From: Komagataeibacter xylinus NBRC 15237
GTDB taxonomy: Bacteria; Pseudomonadota; Alphaproteobacteria; Acetobacterales; Acetobacteraceae
Length of the DNA: 64,000 nucleotides
Assembly (NCBI RefSeq): GCF_001571345.1
Contig: NZ_BCTP01000004.1
Span: 62,001 to 126,000 of the forward strand
Direction of reading: 5' to 3'
Below the pieces are notes generated by a model. The model searched no databases and was not told where the DNA came from. It saw nothing but the letters and a program-made list of their open reading frames with translations. The position numbers were made by a program, and so were the translations under genes. Below, one piece after another: positions 48,890-57,865 of this stretch. Positions within the stretch are counted from its first letter, which is position 1. Each line of letters begins with the position of its first letter.

Positions 48890-49567
48890 ATGACGGACGA
48901 TCTGACAGGGAATATCTTCTACCGGCGTGATGACTGGGAGCATTTCCTGCTGGAAATGGTCTCGGGGAGCGATTTCTCCGCTATCAGCGCGTTTGTGGAT
49001 CAGGTCTATCCGCCTGGCGCTGCCGAGGATTTTGACCTCCTCCTTTACAAGGGCCGGAAGCTGGCCCTGCGTGGTGGGGCCCTTATTGCGTTCGAAAAGG
49101 ATGGATGCATCATCTTCCCGTCTTCCGGCATCGAGGTCCGGGCGCATGTCGCGCCGATGCGGACCCTGATTGCCCACCACATCACCTACATGCAGGCCAT
49201 CAGGGCAGCATGGGTGGGCTTTGCGCAGGAGATGGCGCATGTCCGCGCGGCCACCTGCAAGGCCGTGCGCGGCGTGGATGCCGGTCTGAACGTAAGCTTT
49301 GACAGCCAGTATAATGCTTACGTGCTCAAGGGCCTGCATGTCATCGCAACGGCAAATATCATCAATGACACGCAAATTCCGTTTGTGGCTGACATGGTCA
49401 GGGAGAACCTCAAAGCAGGTCTTGTCCTGCCCGTTGACGTGCCGGAAGATGAAGCTTCAGTGCCGCCACCGCTGCGGCAGTTTCACTTCCCGCGTGATGC
49501 AGCCATCATCGATGCCTGCAGCATTGCACTGCAAATACAGATCGACCCGGATGAAATTCCCTTCTGA
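48890..49567 (+). CDS. Conserved hypothetical protein
   Basis: This 225-residue soluble protein starts MTDDLTGNIFYRRDDWEHFL. It has no signal peptide or membrane segment and contains a hydrophobic-charged alternation of an alpha/beta fold. GAGGAAGC precedes the ATG closely. I do not recognise the family. It stands between the divergent trhO and the arsC gene, separated from arsC by about 96 bp. Confidence 0.7.
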   Translation: MTDDLTGNIFYRRDDWEHFLLEMVSGSDFSAISAFVDQVYPPGAAEDFDLLLYKGRKLALRGGALIAFEKDGCIIFPSSGIEVRAHVAPMRTLIAHHITYMQAIRAAWVGFAQEMAHVRAATCKAVRGVDAGLNVSFDSQYNAYVLKGLHVIATANIINDTQIPFVADMVRENLKAGLVLPVDVPEDEASVPPPLRQFHFPRDAAIIDACSIALQIQIDPDEIPF

Positions 49568-49663
49568 ACAGCAGGCCCTTTACGTCCGCGCGGAAATGGG
49601 GGACGACCAGAGAAGGCCGCAAGGCCCATCATATTGTTCCTCTTGCGCCATGTGGGGCATGCC

Positions 49664-50035
49664 ATGACCGTAACCCTTTACCATAACCGTGCCTGTGGCA
49701 CGTCACGCAACGTGCTTGCCCTGATCCGGGCCGCCGGGATCGAGCCGGTGGTGGTGGAATACCTCAGGACACCGCCCAAGCGGGCCGAACTCGACGTGCT
49801 GGCCAGCAGGCTGGTCGTGCCGGTGCGCGACCTGCTGCGCGAACGCGGCACGCCCTATGCCGAACTCGGGCTTGATAATCCCGCGCTGAGCGATGGGCAG
49901 ATCCTTGACGCCATCGCCACCCACCCCATCCTGCTCAACCGCCCCGTGGTCATGACCGACACGCAGGCCCGCCCGTGCCGCCCGAAGGAGATTCTGTTCG
50001 AGATTCTGCCACAGGCCCGCCCTGCGTCAGCGTGA
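49664..50035 (+). CDS. arsC: Arsenate reductase (glutaredoxin-dependent), ArsC type
   Basis: The 123-residue protein has the thioredoxin-fold ArsC signature: LYHNRACGTSRNVLALIR with the catalytic Cys near residue 11, VEYLRTPP, and the arginines in HPILLNRPVVM and RPCRPKE that bind arsenate. It reduces As(V) to As(III) using glutathione/glutaredoxin. The ATG at 49664 gives the family-typical start (MTVTLYHN). No arsR or arsB is adjacent, so it is a stand-alone copy. It ends 2 bp from the convergent permease gene. Confidence 0.9.
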   Translation: MTVTLYHNRACGTSRNVLALIRAAGIEPVVVEYLRTPPKRAELDVLASRLVVPVRDLLRERGTPYAELGLDNPALSDGQILDAIATHPILLNRPVVMTDTQARPCRPKEILFEILPQARPASA

Positions 50036-50037
50036 AA

Positions 50038-51396
50038 TCACGCCTGCTTTTTGCGGCGCAGGGCGTGGATCAACACGAAAAATACTGTGGTGCCCAGGCT
50101 GGCCAGCGCAGTCATGCGCTGCGACGGGTTGAGCAGCATTGCCCCGAAAATGACCAGCACGCCCCCCAGCGTTGCCATGTTGATGACGGGAAAGAACGGC
50201 AGCCGGAAATATGCCTGCCGCATGGCGGGCGTGGCCGCGCGGCGCGTGACCACATAGGCCGTGACGATGAGCGAATAGACCAGCAGGATCACGCCCCCGC
50301 TGCAACTGAGCAGGAAGGAGAACACCGTGTCCGGCGCCAGGATGGAGGAAAACGCCACCACGCCGCCGGCCAGTGAATTGGCCATGATGGCATTGACCGG
50401 CGTGTTCTGGCTGTTGCGGCGTTGCAGGAGCGCGGGCGCATCGCCATGGCGGGAAAGCTCGGCCAGAATGCGCGAGGTGATGTAAAGGCTGGAGTTCATG
50501 CACGACAGCACTGCCGTCAGCACCACCACCCGCATGCACGCCGCAGCCCCCGGAATGCCCATGACCTGCATGGCTGCAACAAAGGGCGAATGGCCGGGCT
50601 CGATGGTCCACCACGGCACGATCATCAGGATCAACGCGATGGACAGGCTGTAGAACAGCATGATGCGCGTGCCGAGGCTGCGGGTTACATACGCCACGTT
50701 CTTGGCCGGTTCGGCGGATTCACCCGCGGCAACGGTCGCGATTTCCGAGCCGATCATGGTGAACAGAAGGGTGGGGATGATGGCCAGCACCCCCATCCCG
50801 CCATGGGGAAAAATTCCGCCATGACCCGTTACATTATGCACGACCGGCACGCCGGGGCCAAAAACATGCGCCACGTACAGGCCACCCGCCACCACAAAGG
50901 CCACGATGCTGGCAACCTTGATGAGCGAGAGCCAGAACTCGCATTCGCCAAAAATATGCACGGCCATGCGGTTGACCAGGTTCAGCGCCACGATCAGCGC
51001 CGTGGCCAGCACCCACACTGGCAGCCTGATCCAGTCATGCAATAATATCGCGCCCGCAATCGCCTCGCTGCCCAGCGCCACCAGCCAGAAGAACCAGTAC
51101 AGCCACCCGGTGGTAAACGCAGCGCCATTGCCATGCGCCGTGCGGATATATTCCACAAACGATCCCTTGCCGGGGCTTGCGGTCACCATTTCCCCCAGCA
51201 TGCGCATGACGAGCATGACCAGTATGCCCACCGCGACAAAGCCGAGCAGCACCGCAGGCCCCACCGCGGCAATGGCCGCACTGCTGCCCACGAACAGCCC
51301 GGCGCCGATGGCACCCCCCAATGCAATCATGATGATGTGGCGCTGCCGGAGCACGGAGGCAGGCCGGGCGGGGCAGGGCGGCGTGACTTCAGTCAT
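50038..51396 (-). CDS. APC-family amino-acid permease
   Basis: This inner-membrane amino-acid:proton symporter of about 452 residues has 12 membrane segments. RHIIMIALGGAIGAGLFVGSSAAI is the family hallmark in helix 1. GEMVTASPGKGSFVEYIRTAHG and FTMIGSEIATVAAGESAEPAKNV are like GabP/AnsP/CycA members. Starts at 51426, 51408 and 51396 are possible; the last has GGCAGG upstream and is closest to the conserved start. Confidence 0.9.
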   Translation of the reverse strand: MTEVTPPCPARPASVLRQRHIIMIALGGAIGAGLFVGSSAAIAAVGPAVLLGFVAVGILVMLVMRMLGEMVTASPGKGSFVEYIRTAHGNGAAFTTGWLYWFFWLVALGSEAIAGAILLHDWIRLPVWVLATALIVALNLVNRMAVHIFGECEFWLSLIKVASIVAFVVAGGLYVAHVFGPGVPVVHNVTGHGGIFPHGGMGVLAIIPTLLFTMIGSEIATVAAGESAEPAKNVAYVTRSLGTRIMLFYSLSIALILMIVPWWTIEPGHSPFVAAMQVMGIPGAAACMRVVVLTAVLSCMNSSLYITSRILAELSRHGDAPALLQRRNSQNTPVNAIMANSLAGGVVAFSSILAPDTVFSFLLSCSGGVILLVYSLIVTAYVVTRRAATPAMRQAYFRLPFFPVINMATLGGVLVIFGAMLLNPSQRMTALASLGTTVFFVLIHALRRKKQA

Positions 51397-51710
51397 GGTG
51401 CCTGCCATCGTGCCCGCGCCATGCACGAAACGGGCAGGTCGCGCACGGGGAAAAACCTGCCCCGCCTGGGCGGGCCCATGTCAATGCCAGACAGCCATGG
51501 TGCTGCCTGTGCCTCTGTAATCGTTTCACTTTCATCCCGACCATTAGGACAGGAAGCCGCACCGTCTGTAAAGGGGAGCGGGGTCGGGGCATGAAGTCAT
51601 AACGCGCTGGTTTTGCAGCACAACGGCAGGGGGGTCGTGCAGCGTCACCCCGGGGGCATGGCCCGCTGAAGCAGCCCGGTAGCCAGTTCGCGCAGGGTGT
51701 TTTACACGCT

Positions 51711-53579
51711 ATGGCCATGAATACGTCACGATCCGTTACCATGATCGTCAATCCCACCGCAGGATGGCGGCGTTCAGGCCACGCCACCCGTCTTGCCGTG
51801 GCCCTGCGCCGCGCGGGTGTTGCGGTGCAGGCTGCCTATACGCGCGACCGGGGTCATGCCACCGAACTGGCGCGTCATGCGGTGCGCCACGGCGGGTGCA
51901 GTCATGTCGTGGCCATTGGCGGCGATGGTACCGTAGCCGAAGTGGCACGCGGGCTTGCGGGGTCGGATGTCGTGCTCGCGGTGCTGCCCGTTGGCACGGC
52001 CAACGTGCTGGCGCGTGAACTTGATCTGCCGTTTGATGAAAGCCTGCTTGCGCGCGGCATCATCGCGGGTACGAGCGCGACCGTGTGGCCGGGCGTGCTG
52101 CATACGGCGCGGGGCGCGTCGCTTTTCGTGCAGATGGCGGGTGTGGGGTTTGACGCCCATGTGGTCCATACCGTCTCGCCACGGCTGAAGAAGGCGGTGG
52201 GGCGCGCGGCCTATGTGGTGTCCGTGCTGCGGGCGCTGTGGGGCTACCGCTACCCCGTGCTGCGCGTGGAGGTGGATGGCGTTGTGCATGAAGCTTCATC
52301 CGTCATCATTTCCAAAGGCGCGCTGTATGCGGGCCAGCATGTGCTCGCACCTGTTTCCATGCAGGCGGAAAAGGCGTTCTCCGTCGTGCTGTTTGGCAGT
52401 GCCGGGCCGTGGGCAACCCTGCGCTACGGGCTGGCCCTGCTGCGTGGCACGCTGCCCCGCCACAAGGATGTGACGATACTGCGGGCCAGCACCGTCGCCA
52501 TCCCCGCCCCCACCGGCCTGCCCGTGCAGAGCGATGGCGATGCGCATGGCCAGACCGCCATCCGCGCAGAGATCAGCGCCCGGCCCATCCGCATCGCCAT
52601 TTGCCCGCGCGCGCGGGGGCAGGCCAGGAAAATCCCTCCCCAAACCGGGCCGGAGCGTGATAGGTTCCTGCCCGCCATGACAACCCATATGATGATCGAG
52701 CTGATCGCTGTCCTGACGGCCGTGCGGGGGGATGTTCCCCAGGTCATGACCATCGACCATGGGCGGCAGTTGCCCTCCGGCCCGCTGGAAAGCACGCATC
52801 GCTCGTTGCAGGCAGGCGTCAGGGCGTGGGTCGAGCGCCAGACCGGCCACCCCATCGGGCATGTCGAGCAACTCTACACCTTTGCCGATCATGACCGCAT
52901 CCTTGCCACCACGCAGGGGCGGATGATCGCCATCTCCTACCTGGCCCTCACGCGCAGCCACGCGGGCGAGACGGGGTGGCGCGACTGGTACGACTACTTC
53001 CCGTGGGAGAACTGCAAGGGCGATGAGGGCCGGACCAGCCTGGCCCTGATCGAGCGCCTGCTGTGCCACTGGGTGGCGGGCATGGGCCACCCCGCCGAGC
53101 GCGTGCGGCAGTGGCAGCGCTGTGTCAGCCTGTTCGCCATTGGCGACATGGTGGCCTGGAATGACGAACTGGTGCTCCAGCGCTACGAACTGCTGTATGA
53201 GGCCGGGCTGGTGGCCGAGGCAGGCTGCCCGCCCGATCGCGCCGTGCCGGGGCAGTCCATGCACCATGACCACCGTCGCATTCTGGCAACGGCCATGGCG
53301 CGGTTGCGTGCAAGAATACGTTATCGCCCGGTTGTGTTTGAACTGATGCCAGAGTCTTTCACCCTGCTTCATCTCCAGCGCGTGATGGAAAGCCTGTCGG
53401 GCGTGCATGTGCACAAGCAGAATTTCCGCCGCCTGATCATGCAGCAGCAACTGGTTGAAGAAACTGGCGAAATCGAGGAAAATACCGGCGGTCGCCCCGC
53501 CCGCCTGTTCCGCTTCTGTGGGGAAGTGCGGCAGGCGCGGCAGTTCGTTGGCACCAAGATCCCGCTGGTGCAGCCCTGA
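51711..53579 (+). CDS. Diacylglycerol-kinase-like domain fused to NadQ/NrtR-like Nudix-wHTH regulator
   Basis: This is one open frame of 622 codons. Residues 8-305 are a lipid/diacylglycerol kinase catalytic domain (MIVNPTAGW, GGDGT at 70-74, LPVGTANVLARELDLP). Residues about 323-622 resemble COG4111/NrtR-type regulators: a Nudix-like domain without a normal Nudix box (SGPLESTHRSLQAGVRAWVERQTGHPIGHVEQLYTF) and a C-terminal winged helix (VHVHKQNFRRLIMQQQLVEETGEI, GRPARLFRF). The regulator half next to nadABC is expected to repress NAD synthesis, as known for NadQ. An ATG at 52677 could start the regulator separately; the adjacent frame has TGA-TAG just before it, so a natural fusion, a recent indel, or a sequencing error are all possible. 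Confidence 0.75.
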   Translation: MAMNTSRSVTMIVNPTAGWRRSGHATRLAVALRRAGVAVQAAYTRDRGHATELARHAVRHGGCSHVVAIGGDGTVAEVARGLAGSDVVLAVLPVGTANVLARELDLPFDESLLARGIIAGTSATVWPGVLHTARGASLFVQMAGVGFDAHVVHTVSPRLKKAVGRAAYVVSVLRALWGYRYPVLRVEVDGVVHEASSVIISKGALYAGQHVLAPVSMQAEKAFSVVLFGSAGPWATLRYGLALLRGTLPRHKDVTILRASTVAIPAPTGLPVQSDGDAHGQTAIRAEISARPIRIAICPRARGQARKIPPQTGPERDRFLPAMTTHMMIELIAVLTAVRGDVPQVMTIDHGRQLPSGPLESTHRSLQAGVRAWVERQTGHPIGHVEQLYTFADHDRILATTQGRMIAISYLALTRSHAGETGWRDWYDYFPWENCKGDEGRTSLALIERLLCHWVAGMGHPAERVRQWQRCVSLFAIGDMVAWNDELVLQRYELLYEAGLVAEAGCPPDRAVPGQSMHHDHRRILATAMARLRARIRYRPVVFELMPESFTLLHLQRVMESLSGVHVHKQNFRRLIMQQQLVEETGEIEENTGGRPARLFRFCGEVRQARQFVGTKIPLVQP

Positions 53580-53665
53580 GCGGGCGAAGCACACCTCACG
53601 AAAATCCTGATTGACAAGCGGGCGGTTTCCCTCTGGAAGTGTGGGGCCGGTCCCTGCGGCCTGAC

Positions 53666-53686
53666 TTATACTCAATATGAGCATAA
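53666..53686. promoter_or_regulatory. Near-perfect 21-bp palindrome upstream of nadA (putative NadQ-type operator)
   Basis: Arms TTATACTCA and TGAGCATAA are inverted repeats with one mismatch around ATA. The left arm contains TATACT, a good -10 hexamer, so a bound regulator would block RNA polymerase. It lies 32 bp before the nadA start. The neighbouring Nudix-winged-helix protein is the natural candidate binder. Confidence 0.65.
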
Positions 53687-53718
53687 ATGGCATGCGGGAA
53701 TGGGAAGGGAGAACAGGC

Positions 53719-54699
53719 ATGAACCAGATTGCGCCACGTGGCAAAACGGACGGGCTGTATGACCGGGTGCGTCATCTGGTCCCTGAAATGGAATGGGAGA
53801 CCTTTGTCGAGGACATCCGCGCGATCGAGACCCTCAAGCGCGAGCGCAACGCCGTCATTCTGGCGCATAACTACCAGACGCCGGAAATCTTCCATTGCGT
53901 GTCCGACATCCGTGGCGACAGCCTCGCCCTTGCGCGCGAGGCGCAGAATACGGATGCCGATGTGATCGTGATGGCGGGCGTGCATTTCATGGCCGAGACC
54001 GCCAAGATGCTCAACCCGCGCAGCACCGTGCTGATCCCTGACCTCAAGGCAGGCTGCTCGCTCGCCGATTCCATCACGGGGGCCGATGTGCGCCTGCTGC
54101 GCCAGCGCTACCCCGGCGTGCCGGTGGTGACCTACGTGAACACCTCAGCCGAGGTGAAGGCCGAGAGCGATATCTGCTGCACCTCGGGCAATGCGAAGCG
54201 CGTGGTGGAAAGCCTGGGCACGGACCGGGTCATCATGATCCCCGATGAATACCTTGCCCGCAACATCGAGGCCGAGACCGGCATCAAGATGATCACCTGG
54301 GCCGGCCACTGCGAGGTGCATGAGCGCTTTACGCCCGGCGAGATCGAGCGCATGCGCGCCGACCATCCCGGCCTCGTGGTGCTCGCCCACCCCGAATGCC
54401 CGCCCGAGGTCGTGGCGGTATCGGATTTCAGCGGCTCCACCGCCATGATGGATGATTACGTGCGCGACCATAAGGGCGGCCGCATCCTGCTCGTGACCGA
54501 GTGCTCCATGAGCGACAACCTGGCCGTGCGCTATCCGCAGACCCAGTTCATCCGCCCATGCAACATGTGCCCGCACATGAAGCGCATCACGCTGGCCAAT
54601 ATCCGCCAGTCGCTCGAAAACATGACGCATGAGGTCACGCTCGACCCGGCAATGGCCAGCCGTGCCCGCCGTGCCGTCGAGCGCATGCTGGCGATATGA
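53719..54699 (+). CDS. nadA: Quinolinate synthase NadA
   Basis: NadA condenses iminoaspartate with dihydroxyacetone phosphate to quinolinate with a [4Fe-4S] cluster. The 326-residue product shows [13 protein letters not shown], the three cluster cysteines (GCSLAD Cys113, GHCEVHE Cys198, CNMCPHM Cys281 or 284) and [21 protein letters not shown] precedes the ATG at 53719. It is the first gene of nadABC, coupled by ATGA to nadB. Confidence 0.97.
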   Translation: MNQIAPRGKTDGLYDRVRHLVPEMEWETFVEDIRAIETLKRERNAVILAHNYQTPEIFHCVSDIRGDSLALAREAQNTDADVIVMAGVHFMAETAKMLNPRSTVLIPDLKAGCSLADSITGADVRLLRQRYPGVPVVTYVNTSAEVKAESDICCTSGNAKRVVESLGTDRVIMIPDEYLARNIEAETGIKMITWAGHCEVHERFTPGEIERMRADHPGLVVLAHPECPPEVVAVSDFSGSTAMMDDYVRDHKGGRILLVTECSMSDNLAVRYPQTQFIRPCNMCPHMKRITLANIRQSLENMTHEVTLDPAMASRARRAVERMLAI

Positions 54700-56234
54700 C
54701 CGCCCGCCCGGCCCTGCCGTCACTCGTGGGGCAGCCGCTCATCGTGGGGGCGGGGCTGGCGGGGGTCATGACCGCGCTCTCCACCACGCGGCCATGCGTG
54801 CTGCTATGCGCGGGCCGGCTGGATGAAATACGCCCGCCCCATGCCGCAAGCTGGCTGGCGCAGGGCGGTCTGGCGGCTGCCGTTGGCGTGGATGACACGC
54901 CCGCCCTGCACGCGGCTGACACGCTGGCGGCAGGGGCAGGCCTGTGCGACCCCGACATCGTCAGGCGGGTGACTGATGATGGCCCCGCCGTGGTCGGGCG
55001 TCTTGCTGGCCTGGGCGTGGCATGGGATCGCAACCCCGATGGCAGCCTGCAACGCGGGCTGGAGGCCGCCCATGCGCGCCGCCGCATCGTGCATGCGGGC
55101 GAGGACGCCACGGGGGCGGTCATCATGCGCGCGCTCGCCGCCCGCGTGCGGCGCACCCCACGCATTACGGTCATCGAGCACGCCCATGCGCGTGACCTTG
55201 TGCTGCATGATGGCGCGGTGGCAGGGTTGCGGGCGGTCATTGCAGGCACGCAGGTGACCATGCCCGCCACCGCCATCGTGCTGGCCACGGGCGGCGTGGG
55301 CGGCCTGTTTGCCGATACCACCAACCCGGCGGGCGCCACGGGCAGCGGGCTGGCCATTGCCGCGCGCGCGGGCGCCGTGCTGGGCAACATGGAGTTCGTG
55401 CAGTTTCACCCCACCGCCCTTTCCGCCGGGGCGGATGGCCAGCGCCTGTGCCTTGTCAGCGAAGCCGTGCGGGGCGAAGGCGCCACGCTGATTGACGAGA
55501 CCGGCGCCCGCTTTACCGAGGAACTCGCCACGCGTGATACCGTATCGCGCGCGGTGTGGCGGCACATGATGGCGGGCCACACGGTCTATCTTGATGCCCG
55601 CAAGGCCATCGGGGCCGCCTTTACGCAGCATTTTCCCGCCATTTCGGCGCTGTGCGCGGCGCATGGCATTGATCCGCTCACGCAGCCCATACCCGTGCGG
55701 CCCGCAGCCCACTACCATATGGGCGGCGTGGTAGTTGACCCCGCCGGGCGCACCGGCGTGCCGGGCCTGTGGGCTTCGGGCGAGGTCGCCTGCACCGGCC
55801 TGCACGGCGCCAACCGACTGGCCAGCAATTCACTGCTTGAGGCCGTGTCGTTCGGCACATGGATCGGGCAGGCGCTTGATGGCCATGACCGCCCGGTCCG
55901 GCCCGTGCCCGGTCTGGCCGCTCCGGGTCTACAATGGACGCAGCCCCCGGTCGGCCTGCGGCGGCTCATGAGCCGTTATGCCGGTGTCATCCGCAGCGGG
56001 GCGGAGCTTGAGGCCGGGCTGGCGCAGGTTCTGGCCCAGCCTGAAAGCGATGCCCGGCTGGTCTGTGCCGCCATCATGCATGCCGCCCTGCTGCGCACCG
56101 AGAGCCGGGGCGGGCATTTTCGCAGCGATTATCCGCACGTAGCGCCCACGGCCCATGCCTCGCGCCTGACACTGGCAGATATTGCCCACCTGAGCGCGCA
56201 GATGGACACGCCCGTGGCCACCACGCCCCCATGA
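54696..56234 (+). CDS. nadB: L-aspartate oxidase NadB
   Basis: This FAD enzyme (512 residues) oxidises L-aspartate to iminoaspartate for NadA. The dinucleotide motif [14 protein letters not shown] is at the N-terminus; [86 protein letters not shown] follow in the order typical of NadB, then the C-terminal helical domain ([18 protein letters not shown]). It overlaps nadA and nadC by 4 bp each. Confidence 0.97.
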   Translation: MTARPALPSLVGQPLIVGAGLAGVMTALSTTRPCVLLCAGRLDEIRPPHAASWLAQGGLAAAVGVDDTPALHAADTLAAGAGLCDPDIVRRVTDDGPAVVGRLAGLGVAWDRNPDGSLQRGLEAAHARRRIVHAGEDATGAVIMRALAARVRRTPRITVIEHAHARDLVLHDGAVAGLRAVIAGTQVTMPATAIVLATGGVGGLFADTTNPAGATGSGLAIAARAGAVLGNMEFVQFHPTALSAGADGQRLCLVSEAVRGEGATLIDETGARFTEELATRDTVSRAVWRHMMAGHTVYLDARKAIGAAFTQHFPAISALCAAHGIDPLTQPIPVRPAAHYHMGGVVVDPAGRTGVPGLWASGEVACTGLHGANRLASNSLLEAVSFGTWIGQALDGHDRPVRPVPGLAAPGLQWTQPPVGLRRLMSRYAGVIRSGAELEAGLAQVLAQPESDARLVCAAIMHAALLRTESRGGHFRSDYPHVAPTAHASRLTLADIAHLSAQMDTPVATTPP

Positions 56235-57106
56235 AGGAAAGAAACGCCCCCATGCTCCATCCCTTGCCCGACATCATGCTCGAACCCCTCGTGCGCGCGG
56301 GCCTGCTCGAGGATCTGGGCCGCGCGGGCGATCTCACCACCGATGCCGTGATCGGGGAGGGTGATACGATTGTCCGTGCCGCCTTCGTGGCGCGGCAGCA
56401 AGGCGTGATCGCGGGGCTGGACATGGCACGCCTGTCCTTTGCCCTGATGGACCGGCGCATTACGTTTACCCCAAAGCTGCGCGATGGCGGCAGGGTCGCG
56501 CCGGGTGACGTGCTGGCCACGGTGGAAGGCCCGGCACGCGGCATCCTGTCGGGCGAGCGGGTGGGCCTGAACTTCCTGTCGCATCTGAGTGGCATCGCCA
56601 CCGCCACGGCTGCGGTGGTTGATCTTGTGCGGCCTTACCGCGCCCGCATCACCTGCACGCGCAAGACCATGCCCGGCCTGCGCGCCATCCAGAAATACGC
56701 CGTGCGGGCAGGGGGCGGCAGCAACCACCGTTTCGGCCTTGATGATGCGATCCTGATCAAGGACAACCACCTCGCCTTTGCCGGTGGCGTCAGGCCTGCG
56801 GTTGAACGCGCGCGGGCGGCGGCGGGCCATCTGGTGCGCATCGAACTTGAGGTGGACACGCTGGACCAGTTGCGTGAAGGGCTGGAAACCGGCGGCGTGG
56901 ATGTATTCCTGCTCGACAACATGCCGCCCGACACGCTGCGCGAAGCCGTGAAACTGGTGGATGGCCGCGCCATAACCGAGGCCTCGGGCGGGATTACGCC
57001 CGATACGGTCACCGCCGTGGCAAAGGCCGGGGTGGACCTGATCTCGCTGGGCTGGCTCACGCATACCGTGCGCGTCATGGATATCGGGCTGGATTACCAG
57101 CCCTGA
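56231..57106 (+). CDS. nadC: Nicotinate-nucleotide pyrophosphorylase (carboxylating) NadC
   Basis: NadC converts quinolinate and PRPP to nicotinate mononucleotide. The 291-residue product shows [67 protein letters not shown] (active-site Arg/Lys/His), ELEVDTLDQ and [10 protein letters not shown] took the ATG overlapping the nadB stop; an ATG at 56252 is an alternative start. Confidence 0.96.
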   Translation: MKERNAPMLHPLPDIMLEPLVRAGLLEDLGRAGDLTTDAVIGEGDTIVRAAFVARQQGVIAGLDMARLSFALMDRRITFTPKLRDGGRVAPGDVLATVEGPARGILSGERVGLNFLSHLSGIATATAAVVDLVRPYRARITCTRKTMPGLRAIQKYAVRAGGGSNHRFGLDDAILIKDNHLAFAGGVRPAVERARAAAGHLVRIELEVDTLDQLREGLETGGVDVFLLDNMPPDTLREAVKLVDGRAITEASGGITPDTVTAVAKAGVDLISLGWLTHTVRVMDIGLDYQP

Positions 57107-57147
57107 TCCTGTAGGAAGGAAGGGGTTTGTAACAGAAGGAAACCGTC

Positions 57148-57651
57148 ATGGCCCGTCTTTCCGTCCGATATCCCCACCGCTTTGCGGCATCTGCTTTCGC
57201 AGCCTGCCTGATGGGCGCAGGCATGGCCCATGCCCAGCCCGACATGCAGCAGCGCATGCAACGTGAGCAGCAGAACGAGCAGATGTACATGCAGCGCGAC
57301 CAGCAGCGCCAGCAGATGGACCAGCAGTTCCGCCAGCAGCAGATGCAGCTTGACCAGCAGCACGAGCAGATGCGCATGCAGCGTGACCAGCAGCGCCAGC
57401 AGATGGATCAGCAGTTCCGCCAGCAGAACATGCAGCTTGACCACCAGGCCCGACAGATGGGCAACCAGCCCGGCGGGCGTGAGCAGATCGAGCGCCAGCG
57501 CGAGCAGATCCGCCAGCAGCGCGACCAGCAGGGGCAGCAGATGGACCAGCAGTTCCGCCAGCAGGAGGATCAGCTTGGCCAGCAGCGCCAGCAGATGCAG
57601 ATGCAACAGCAGCAGCAGATGCAGCAGTTCGGTCAGGGATGGGGCCGATAA
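57148..57651 (+). CDS. Exported Gln-rich repeat protein
   Basis: The 167-residue product has a signal peptide (residues 1-29, ending GMAHA). The mature chain is about 40% Gln with Met, Arg and Asp at regular spacing, two near-identical 29-residue repeats beginning MQRDQQRQQMDQQFRQQ (DNA period 87 bp, from 57289 and 57376) and a third diverged copy beginning QQRDQQGQQM. It should form a helical, possibly coiled-coil, rod in the periplasm or on the cell surface. GAAGGAAACC precedes the ATG. Its function is unknown. It follows nadC by 41 bp. Confidence 0.75.
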   Translation: MARLSVRYPHRFAASAFAACLMGAGMAHAQPDMQQRMQREQQNEQMYMQRDQQRQQMDQQFRQQQMQLDQQHEQMRMQRDQQRQQMDQQFRQQNMQLDHQARQMGNQPGGREQIERQREQIRQQRDQQGQQMDQQFRQQEDQLGQQRQQMQMQQQQQMQQFGQGWGR

Positions 57652-57757
57652 ACACGGCCCGGGCCGTGGCGTAAAGCCGGGGTCTTTATCGCGGCGCCTC
57701 GCCCGCGGCCCTGGAGGCTGCTGGAAAAGTTAGCCCAGAAAACATCCAGCACTCATA

Positions 57758-57843
57758 AGGAAGTTTTTGGCGAAGCTTTTTTCAAAAAGCTTCGAAGAAT
57801 GCTGTCTCTTTGAAAAAAGGCGGCACCCAGAATTTTTTATCAA
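57758..57843. terminator. Composite double-hairpin repeat between convergent genes
   Basis: AAGTTTTTGGC, perfect hairpin GAAGCTTTT / AAAAGCTTC (57772-57793), then a decayed second hairpin (GTCTCTTTGAAAAAAGGCGGC) and the flank CACCCAGAATTTTTTAT. It lies between the Gln-rich gene and the convergent LysR gene. Confidence 0.65.
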
Positions 57844-57865
57844 CGGGTTGTTTTCAAACACTCTC

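Noticed and set aside
57289-57600. Regular direct repeats that could suggest a CRISPR array
   Set aside because: The repeats are contiguous, 87 bp in period, in frame and coding; there are no unique spacers or cas genes.
57094-57606. Leu-rich open frame (170 codons) on the minus strand opposite the Gln-rich protein
   Set aside because: It is the antisense of CAG/CAGCAG repeats, has no ribosome site, and the plus-strand frame has a signal peptide and good start.
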